From: Spirochaetia bacterium
Lineage (GTDB): Bacteria > Spirochaetota > Spirochaetia > Treponematales > Breznakiellaceae
Direction of reading: 5' to 3'
Assembly (NCBI GenBank): GCA_026002025.1
Contig: BOAU01000040.1
Span: forward strand, 1 to 18,162
DNA length: 18,162 bases
The translations under genes were made by a program, and so were the position numbers. This document shows positions 6,902 through 12,858 of the stretch, piece after piece. The notes beneath the pieces are model-generated. The model saw nothing but the letters and a program-made list of their open reading frames with translations, did not search any database and had not been told where the DNA came from. Each line of letters begins with the position of its first letter. Position 1 is the first letter of the stretch.

Positions 6902-6935
6902 GGTTGTTTACGCCATTAAAACGGCGTAAACAACC
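6902..6935 (+). promoter_or_regulatory. Hairpin 1 of three between fabG and fabF
   Basis: A perfect 13-bp stem, GGTTGTTTACGCC (6902-6914) with GGCGTAAACAACC (6923-6935), closes the 8-nt loop ATTAAAAC (6915-6922). It begins 3 bases after the fabG stop. It is not followed by a T run, so it is a poor terminator by itself. Confidence 0.8.
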
Positions 6936-6936
6936 A

Positions 6937-6966
6937 CGTTATTTGACATTGAAACGTCAAATAACG
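6937..6966 (+). promoter_or_regulatory. Hairpin 2 of three between fabG and fabF
   Basis: A perfect 11-bp stem, CGTTATTTGAC (6937-6947) with GTCAAATAACG (6956-6966), closes the 8-nt loop ATTGAAAC (6948-6955). Only one base separates it from hairpin 1. The stem sequence differs from hairpin 1 while the loop is the same apart from one A/G change. Confidence 0.8.
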
Positions 6967-6972
6967 CCCGAT

Positions 6973-6994
6973 ATGCGACATTAAAACGTCGCAT
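6973..6994 (+). promoter_or_regulatory. Hairpin 3 of three between fabG and fabF
   Basis: A perfect 7-bp stem, ATGCGAC (6973-6979) with GTCGCAT (6988-6994), closes the loop ATTAAAAC (6980-6987), identical to the loop of hairpin 1. A short TTATCTTTT follows, then the fabF ribosome site GGAGGA (7005-7010). This is the only one of the three with any T-rich trailer, so weak termination here is possible. Confidence 0.75.
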
Positions 6995-7015
6995 TATCTT
7001 TTGTGGAGGAATGTT

Positions 7016-8299
7016 ATGAAGACAAAAGTTGTTGTGACGGGGTTGGGGGTGATTTCGCCTATTGGAAATTCGGTGGAGGAATTTCGGGATGCGCTCAAGG
7101 CGGGGAAAAGCGGGGTTGGGAAGATTACCCAGTTTGATACGGCCGGATTTGATGTGACCATTGCGGGGGAGGTCAGGGATTTTGATCCTGCCCGCTGGAT
7201 CGAAAAGAAGGACGCCCGTAAGATGGCCCGGTTCACCCAGTTTGCGGTGGCGGCTGCGGCCCAGGCGCTGGAACAGGCGGATTTGCTTGAGACAATTCAG
7301 CTTGAGGGCGAAGGTGCGGGGCAGAAGAAACGGATCAAGGGGAATGCCGAACGGGCAGGGGTAGTTTTAGGGAATGGGATCGGCGGGTTTGAGATTGTGA
7401 GTGAATCCTTCCGCAAGCTCCATGACAGCGGGCCCAAACGGATGCTGCCCCTCACGGTGCCCACCATGATCAACAACGAGGCGGCGGGGAATATCTCCAT
7501 GGTTTTTGGAACCAAGGGGCCGGCCTTGACCCAGGTGACGGCCTGCGCATCCGGGGCCGACGCATTGGGGCAGGCCCTGGACCTTATCCGTTCCGGCCGC
7601 TGCGATGTGGTCATCTCCGGCGGGACCGAGGCTTGTATCACACCCTTTTCAATCGGCGGCTTCCAGATGCTCAAGGCCCTTTCCACCAAACGCTGCGATA
7701 CTCCGGAAAAGGCTTCCCGCCCCTTCGATGTTGATCGTGACGGCTTTGTCTTAGGCGAAGCCGCCGGGGTCCTCGTTCTGGAAAGTGAGGAACACGCCAA
7801 AGGCCGGGGGGCAAAGATCCTTGCGGAATTCGCCGGGTACGGCTGCACCGCCGATGCCTATCACATCACCTCCCCGGACCCCTCAGGCGAAGGAGGCGGC
7901 AGGGCCATCAAGCTTGCGCTGGAAGACGCGGGGCTCAAGCCGGAAGATGTGCAGTACTACAACGCCCACGGCACATCCACGGAGATCAACGATGTTACCG
8001 AAACCCGGATGATCAAGTACGCTTTTGGGGATCACGCGCGGAAACTCAAAATCTCCAGCACCAAGAGTATGACCGGCCACTGCGTCGCAGGGGGCGGCGG
8101 CATTGAAGCCATCTCCTGCATCCTGGCTATACGGGAAGGGTTCTTCCCCCCCACCATCAACCTGGACAATCCCGATCCGGAATGTGATCTGGACTATGTG
8201 CCGAACAAGGTCCAGTACGGGGAAGTCAGGGCCGCTGCTTCCGGCAACCTCGGCTTCGGGGGGCATAACGGGGTCGTGGTGTTCAAGAAGTATAATTAG
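7016..8299 (+). CDS. fabF: 3-oxoacyl-ACP synthase II (KAS II)
   Basis: Elongating condensing enzyme that joins acyl chains to malonyl-ACP with loss of CO2. The Cys-His-His triad is visible: C177 in TACASG, H318 in NAHGTST and H355 in STKSMTGH, with K350 in the usual place. At 427 residues it is slightly longer than the 410-415 norm because of a charged insert at about 92-112. After H355 the sequence reads CVAGGGG where most homologues have LLGAAG. The ATG at 7016 is preferred over TTG at 7001 because GGAGGA at 7005-7010 lies 5 bp before it. It follows the three-hairpin region and is followed by fabZ after 9 bp. Confidence 0.96.
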   Translation: MKTKVVVTGLGVISPIGNSVEEFRDALKAGKSGVGKITQFDTAGFDVTIAGEVRDFDPARWIEKKDARKMARFTQFAVAAAAQALEQADLLETIQLEGEGAGQKKRIKGNAERAGVVLGNGIGGFEIVSESFRKLHDSGPKRMLPLTVPTMINNEAAGNISMVFGTKGPALTQVTACASGADALGQALDLIRSGRCDVVISGGTEACITPFSIGGFQMLKALSTKRCDTPEKASRPFDVDRDGFVLGEAAGVLVLESEEHAKGRGAKILAEFAGYGCTADAYHITSPDPSGEGGGRAIKLALEDAGLKPEDVQYYNAHGTSTEINDVTETRMIKYAFGDHARKLKISSTKSMTGHCVAGGGGIEAISCILAIREGFFPPTINLDNPDPECDLDYVPNKVQYGEVRAAASGNLGFGGHNGVVVFKKYN

Positions 8300-8308
8300 G
8301 AGTACACA

Positions 8309-8740
8309 ATGAGTGAAATTGAAGGCTTATTGCCCCACCGGGCGCCGTTTTTGTTTGTTGATGAGATCGTCAGCGCCGATAAGGACACGATTGTCGCCAA
8401 ACATGTGTTTACCGAGAAGGAATTTTTCTTTGCGGGGCACTTCCCCGAATATCCGGTGGTGCCGGGGGTTATCCTGATTGAAACCATGGCGCAGTCAGGC
8501 GGGGCAGGTTTGAAAAAGTCCGGCGCATTGGGGGCGCCGGGGGAAAAGGCCCTGTTCTTTCTTGCTTCGGTGGATAAGGTAAAATTCCGCCGCCAGGTGC
8601 GACCCGGCGAAGAAGTGCGCTCGGAGATTACCAACCTGCGGGTTTCACCCAAGATGATCAAACAGTCCGGCAAGGCCTATGTGGGGGACGAATTGGCCGC
8701 GGAGGCGGAGTGGCTGTGCCTGGTGGGGAGCGGTCAATAG
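8309..8740 (+). CDS. fabZ: 3-hydroxyacyl-ACP dehydratase
   Basis: Removes water from 3-hydroxyacyl-ACP to give trans-2-enoyl-ACP. This hot-dog-fold protein of 143 residues has the N-terminal LLPHRAPFLFVDEI and the catalytic pair H44 (FAGHFPEYPVVPG) and E58 (LIETMAQSGG), with the 14-residue spacing usual in FabZ. It is FabZ rather than the isomerising FabA by these motifs and by length. AGGAG overlaps the fabF stop, so the two are co-translated. It is the last gene of the fab operon; a convergent gene ends 28 bp downstream. No enoyl reductase or acpP lies in the window. Confidence 0.95.
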   Translation: MSEIEGLLPHRAPFLFVDEIVSADKDTIVAKHVFTEKEFFFAGHFPEYPVVPGVILIETMAQSGGAGLKKSGALGAPGEKALFFLASVDKVKFRRQVRPGEEVRSEITNLRVSPKMIKQSGKAYVGDELAAEAEWLCLVGSGQ

Positions 8741-8750
8741 GTTATCGGGT

Positions 8751-8780
8751 GACAGGATTTGCCTGCGGTCATATCCTGTC
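8751..8780. terminator. Inverted repeat between convergent genes, weak terminator candidate
   Basis: GACAGGAT (8751-8758) and ATCCTGTC (8773-8780) pair across a 14-nt loop at the meeting point of fabZ and the minus-strand ATPase gene. The right arm lies within the last codons of the ATPase gene. Neither side has a T run, so intrinsic termination is doubtful. Confidence 0.3.
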
Positions 8781-10004
8781 CGCAAGGAAGGCCGGCAGAA
8801 ACTTGGCCTCCCGGTAAACGGTGTTGAGGGTACGGTTCAGGATAAAGCGGTTCGCAATGGCTTCATCATCGCAGAAGTGGTTAAAGGCGGCCAGGCTTAC
8901 GGGCTTGGTGAAGGCGCTGAACTTGCACTCCACCGCCGTCTTTTTTGAAAGCCGGTTCAGGATAAAGTCCACCTCCGCGCCGTCGGAAGTCCGGTAGAAT
9001 TGCAGTTCCCCGGCAACGCCCCGGTTCCGCCAAAGTTCAAGCATCGCATAGTTTTCAAAAAGAGCGCCCCGGTCGGGACGGTATTCAATATCGTTGAAAT
9101 TTTTTTCTATCAAGTTCCGCAGTCCCAGATCGCAGAAGTAGACCTTCTTCATCTTGCCTATGGCCTTGCGCTTGTTGACGAAATAGGGTTCCAGCAATTT
9201 GATAATCCCCATCTGTTCCAGGGTGTAAAGGTACTCCTCGCAGGTTTTGCGGGGCAGGCCGGAGGCAAGGCTTACTTCATTTACATTGAGCAGATTCCCT
9301 ATTTGCGCAGAGATGAGCCGCAGCATCTTGTTGAAGCCCACAATATCCCCCTGGGAGATATAGTTCCGTATATCCTTCAATAAATAGGTCTGATAAATAT
9401 CATCCAGTATCTGTATCTTTTCTTCCCTGTCCGCAGTCAACGCCGCACGGGGCAGACCGCCGTAAACCAGGTATTCCGAAAGCAGGGCTTCAATGGGGGC
9501 GGTAAGGGGGGAACTGCCCGTGTCCATATCAAGGGTTTCGTAGAGCGCCGCAAGTTTGGGGTCATTGAAAAAAAGGTATTCAGAGAAAGAGAGGGACAGC
9601 ACATCCAAAGTCCGCACCCTGCCCGCCAGGGATTCCTCTACCTGTTGCAGTATATCCAGAGCGGAACTCCCCGAACAGAGGATTTTCAGGTCCCGGTGTT
9701 TGTCCGTAAGGAGTTTCATCATGGTGGAGACGCCGGGGATGTACTGAAATTCGTCCACCAGAAGGTACCCCTTTAGCTGGGGGTCAAGGTAGACCTGGAG
9801 GTATTTCTCCAGTTGGGACAATTTCTCGAAGAGCTGGGCGGTTTCCGGGTCCTGACCGTAAAGGGTCAGGACCTGTTTGTCCTGGCTAAAGCCTTCCATG
9901 ATGGAGGTTTTTCCCACCTGCCGCGCCCCCAAAAGCACCACAATGGACACCTGCTTAAAGGCATTGGGAATTTTGTCGGGATACCCGTTACGGTTAAGGG
10001 CCAT
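8769..10004 (-). CDS. AAA_14/DUF4143-type ATPase
   Basis: This 411-residue P-loop protein has Walker A GARQVGKTS at 26-34, Walker B YLLVDEFQ around 80-87, and a sensor-like LKILCSGSSA at 106-115. The middle (about 175-215) has the YLVYGGLPRA...YLLKDIRNY pattern of DUF4143 ATPases. A helix-turn-helix-like segment (NVNEVSLASGLPRKTCEEYL) follows near 240-259. The C-terminal part has a PD-(D/E)XK-like pattern: GAEVDF (D346) and AVECK (E359, K361). The family is widespread in bacteria and archaea, often in many copies per genome, and its biological role is poorly known. It is convergent with the fab operon and appears to be a single-gene unit. No ribosome site precedes the ATG. Its GC-rich codon use resembles its neighbours. 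Confidence 0.9.
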   Translation of the reverse strand: MALNRNGYPDKIPNAFKQVSIVVLLGARQVGKTSIMEGFSQDKQVLTLYGQDPETAQLFEKLSQLEKYLQVYLDPQLKGYLLVDEFQYIPGVSTMMKLLTDKHRDLKILCSGSSALDILQQVEESLAGRVRTLDVLSLSFSEYLFFNDPKLAALYETLDMDTGSSPLTAPIEALLSEYLVYGGLPRAALTADREEKIQILDDIYQTYLLKDIRNYISQGDIVGFNKMLRLISAQIGNLLNVNEVSLASGLPRKTCEEYLYTLEQMGIIKLLEPYFVNKRKAIGKMKKVYFCDLGLRNLIEKNFNDIEYRPDRGALFENYAMLELWRNRGVAGELQFYRTSDGAEVDFILNRLSKKTAVECKFSAFTKPVSLAAFNHFCDDEAIANRFILNRTLNTVYREAKFLPAFLADRI

Positions 10005-10010
10005 ATAGCC

Positions 10011-10039
10011 AGTATAGCATATAGAGAGGGTAAATGGAA
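10011..10039 (-). promoter_or_regulatory. Candidate promoter for the ATPase gene, implying a leaderless mRNA
   Basis: On the minus strand TATACT (10016-10011) is five of six to the -10 consensus, and TTCCAT (10039-10034) lies 17 bp upstream as a weak -35. The -10 ends 6 bases before the ATG at 10004, so transcription would start at or next to the start codon. The absence of a Shine-Dalgarno sequence agrees with this. Confidence 0.35.
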
Positions 10040-10040
10040 G

Positions 10041-10120
10041 TCTAAAACCGAGAATTTTGTCAAATTTGAGAAAAATATCGCGAGAATTTTGTTGATTTTG
10101 GGGAAAATATCGGTTTTAGA
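10041..10120. repeat. Two tandem 32-bp repeats framed by an 11-bp inverted repeat
   Basis: Units 10049-10080 and 10081-10112 are identical at 27 of 32 positions; both begin CGAGAATTTTGT and end AAAATATCG. The pair is enclosed by TCTAAAACCGA (10041-10051) and TCGGTTTTAGA (10110-10120), perfect reverse complements. The block is AT-rich and lies just upstream of the putative ATPase promoter, so it may be a binding array for a regulator. Confidence 0.7.
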
Positions 10121-10274
10121 AGATACCAGTCTGCATGCAGCCAATACTATCCACTTCCAGCATGGCACGTCGGATTCTAAAGGCCGCTATATAATTATAA
10201 GCAATTGAATGGATTGGAATTAACAGAAATTCTATTTCCGTATGATGTTCTTTGAGTGTATTAAGCTGCAGCAT
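10116..10274 (-). CDS. Possible small ORF, 52 aa, directly after ftsK
   Basis: An ATG at 10274, two bases after the ftsK stop, opens a 52-codon frame ending in TAA at 10116. The product includes the mixed sequence IHSIAYNYIAAFRIRRAMLE, with no recognised family. The ribosome site is poor (AGGA immediately before the ATG). It could be a small gene, a decayed fragment, or chance. Apart from this frame, the 272-bp gap between ftsK and the ATPase gene holds only the repeat block and the ATPase promoter. Confidence 0.25.
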   Translation of the reverse strand: MLQLNTLKEHHTEIEFLLIPIHSIAYNYIAAFRIRRAMLEVDSIGCMQTGIF

Positions 10275-10276
10275 TC

Positions 10277-12856
10277 CTAACTGCTGTACGCCCTCAGCAA
10301 TTCCCGCGGCTTTGATCCCTGGGCGGGACCCACTACGCCGTGGTGTTCCATTTCTTCTACCAAGCGGGCGGAGCGGTTGTAGCCGATTTTGAGGCGGCGC
10401 TGGATGTAGCTGGCGCTGGCCTTGCCCTGCTGTAAAACGATTTCCAGGGCCTTGTCGTAGAGGGGGTCCTCGCCGTCGGAGAAGAGGGAGGGGGATGCCT
10501 CGTCTTCATCCTCATCGTAGAAAATTTCATCGTCGATGTAGTCGGGCTGGCCCAGGGTTTTGACGTGTTCCACCACGGCTTCAACTTCTTCCTCGGAAAT
10601 AAAGGCCCCCTGCATGCGGATGGGAAAGGGGTCCACCGCGCCGGCGTAGAGCATGTCGCCCTTGCCCAGGAGTTTTTCCGCCCCCACCTGATCGATGATG
10701 ATGCGGCTGTCCATTTTGCCGGCAACCATAAAGGCGATGCGGCTGGGAATGTTGGCCTTGATGAGGCCGGTGATCACGTCGATGGAGGGGCGCTGGGTGG
10801 CGAGTACCAGATGGATGCCCACAGCGCGGCTCATGGCGGCAAGACGGGCAACGGTGGATTCAAGCTCCTTGCCGGTGGTGGCCATCAGGTCGGCGAACTC
10901 GTCTATCACCACCACGATGTAGGGCATATGCTCCGCGGCGATGCCCCGCTCTTTTATCCGCTTATTGTAGCTCTTGATGTCCCGGACCCCCATGGAATCC
11001 AGGCAGGCATAGCGGCGTTCCATCTCGAAGATACAGTACTGCAAAGCCTGAAAGGCCTTTTTCGGCTCGGTGATGACCGGGGTCAAAAGGTGGGGAATAT
11101 CGTTATAGAGTTTGAGTTCCACGATTTTAGGGTCGATTAAAATGAGGCGACACTCCGCGGGGGCGCGCTGGTACAGTATCGAAAGTATCATTGAATTGAC
11201 GCACACCGATTTACCGGAACCGGTGGAACCGGCAATGAGGATGTGGGGCGTCTGGCAGAGGTCGATGGTTTGGGCCTCCCCGGTGATGTCCTTTCCCAGC
11301 ACCACGGGGATTTCCAGCCGCTTGCCTTCCCGGTGGAGTTCCCCTTCGATGATTTCCCTGAATGAAACGATATTCCGCTTGGCGTTTGGCACTTCGATGC
11401 CCACGGCGTGCTTCCCCGGAATGGGGGCCACGATACGCACCGAAGACGCGGCGAGCCGCAGGGCGATGTTGTCCTGTAAATTGACGATCTTGGAAAGTTT
11501 GACCCCCGGTGCGGGGAGAATTTCAAACATGGTGATGACAGGCCCCTTACGGATGCCCGTCACCTCAGCCTGAATTTTGAATTCCTCCAGGGTTTCCCGC
11601 AGGGTCACCGCCGCAGCCCGTGTGGCGTCGTCGATGATCCAGTATTCGCCGTCGGGGTACTGGTTGAGGATTTCCACCGGTACCTGCCATTTGCCGTGGA
11701 CCTTGGTTTTGGGGACCGTCTTTGGCTTAATTGAAACAATTTCCGGCTCAGCGGGTGGTTCCGGTTCATCCGTCATATCCGGTTCGGCGGTGTCAAAACC
11801 GATTTCCGGCTCCAATTCTTCCGCCTCAAAATCTGATTCCATCTCCGGGTCCGGTTCGGAAAACCCAGGGGCGGTTATGAAAGCCCCACCATCAAATTCA
11901 TCAGCCTCATCAAGATTATCGAATTCTTCCGGCCCTTCAATTTCGTTTTCCTCTTCGCTGTCCCCGGTCCAGCCTGAGTCAAACCGGCACAGGGCGGCGG
12001 CGCTGGCAAGGGGTTTCAGGTCCGGCAAATCGACAAGGGCCTGGGGTGCCGCTTTCTCCGCGGAATCAACAGGCCCTCGCAACGGATCAAATTTTGAGGG
12101 GTAAAATTTCATGATCGTACCTGTCTGAGGGACTGCGGGATCGGGATCAGTGGCCGCAAGAGCGGCCTTGGCCGTAGAAACGGCCTTGGCCGCAGGGACG
12201 GCCTTCACAGAAGGCTGCGGGGCCGCAGGTTTCACGCTTGCGGGGGGCGGGCCCTCGCCACGGCTGCTTCCCTGATGGGCGGCGGCGGCTTCGGCATAGA
12301 TGTCCTTGAGCTTTGGTTTGGGGGCGGGAAGCAGCAGGGATTGTCCCTTTGCACCGGCCCGGTTCCGTGTTCTGCCGGAATTTTGGGAAGAGCGGCCCAT
12401 GGCGGGGAAAAGCAGCATCTTCAGAACCAGGATCATCATGGATTCAAAGACGGTCAAACTGATAATGATAAAACTGAAACCCGTCGGCCCCGTAAAATCC
12501 AGCAGGGCAAGCTCTGCCGACCGGGCCTCAAAATCCCGCAAAAGGGTAAAGCCCGTGGCCAAGGTAAGAAAGGGGATGATTGCGGCGCCGAGGATGAAAA
12601 TACGGTCAGGCCGCCATTCGGGGTCTGCCAGGATAAAGGCGGCGAAGAAAAGGTAGGCCGGGATGGCAAAGGCCAGGAGCCCGTAGGCGGCGGCGAAGAG
12701 GGAACCCGGCCCGGAGAGGGAGCCCGGCAGGCCGAGGATTGCCCCCGCGATGGAGATTCCCAGAAACAGGGCGGAGAACCCCAGGACAAGGGCCCCAATG
12801 ATGGCGGCAATACGGAATTCTGACTTTAGATGTAATGAAAAATTTTTCGGCAGCAT
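10277..12856 (-). CDS. ftsK: DNA translocase FtsK/SpoIIIE
   Basis: Septum-located DNA pump that clears and sorts chromosome ends at division. At 859 residues it is close to SpoIIIE length. The N-terminus has about four membrane helices (roughly 15-42, 52-76, 86-106, 127-151). A long linker rich in Ala/Pro, then Asp/Glu (about 155-385), follows. The motor has the alpha/beta region (390-530), Walker A GSTGSGKS at 543-550 and Walker B IVVVIDEF at 647-654. The C-terminal gamma winged helix (about 797-855) has GYNRSARLVEEME, the part that reads polar KOPS/SRS-type sequences in the family. The ATG lies 2 bp after the lytic transglycosylase stop, with AGG in a TAGGTAAG stretch just before it, so it is the distal gene of that operon. 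Confidence 0.96.
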   Translation of the reverse strand: MLPKNFSLHLKSEFRIAAIIGALVLGFSALFLGISIAGAILGLPGSLSGPGSLFAAAYGLLAFAIPAYLFFAAFILADPEWRPDRIFILGAAIIPFLTLATGFTLLRDFEARSAELALLDFTGPTGFSFIIISLTVFESMMILVLKMLLFPAMGRSSQNSGRTRNRAGAKGQSLLLPAPKPKLKDIYAEAAAAHQGSSRGEGPPPASVKPAAPQPSVKAVPAAKAVSTAKAALAATDPDPAVPQTGTIMKFYPSKFDPLRGPVDSAEKAAPQALVDLPDLKPLASAAALCRFDSGWTGDSEEENEIEGPEEFDNLDEADEFDGGAFITAPGFSEPDPEMESDFEAEELEPEIGFDTAEPDMTDEPEPPAEPEIVSIKPKTVPKTKVHGKWQVPVEILNQYPDGEYWIIDDATRAAAVTLRETLEEFKIQAEVTGIRKGPVITMFEILPAPGVKLSKIVNLQDNIALRLAASSVRIVAPIPGKHAVGIEVPNAKRNIVSFREIIEGELHREGKRLEIPVVLGKDITGEAQTIDLCQTPHILIAGSTGSGKSVCVNSMILSILYQRAPAECRLILIDPKIVELKLYNDIPHLLTPVITEPKKAFQALQYCIFEMERRYACLDSMGVRDIKSYNKRIKERGIAAEHMPYIVVVIDEFADLMATTGKELESTVARLAAMSRAVGIHLVLATQRPSIDVITGLIKANIPSRIAFMVAGKMDSRIIIDQVGAEKLLGKGDMLYAGAVDPFPIRMQGAFISEEEVEAVVEHVKTLGQPDYIDDEIFYDEDEDEASPSLFSDGEDPLYDKALEIVLQQGKASASYIQRRLKIGYNRSARLVEEMEHHGVVGPAQGSKPRELLRAYSS

Positions 12857-12858
12857 AC

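Noticed and set aside
6943..6948. TTGACA, a perfect -35 box, in front of fabF.
   Set aside because: It lies within the stem of hairpin 2 and no acceptable -10 box is found 16-18 bp downstream (CCCGAT region).
6948..6955. ATTGAAAC resembles the common 3' end of CRISPR repeats.
   Set aside because: There are no equal-length direct repeats with unique spacers; the motif is the loop of hairpins with different stems, and spacing is 34, 30 and 22 bp.
10131..10140. CTGCATGCAG palindrome near the repeat block.
   Set aside because: A 10-bp palindrome alone, without flanking signals, is expected by chance in a window of this size.
12275..12823. Open + strand frame opposite the N-terminus of ftsK.
   Set aside because: Low-complexity Gly/Lys-rich product caused by the GC-rich membrane and linker coding region on the other strand.
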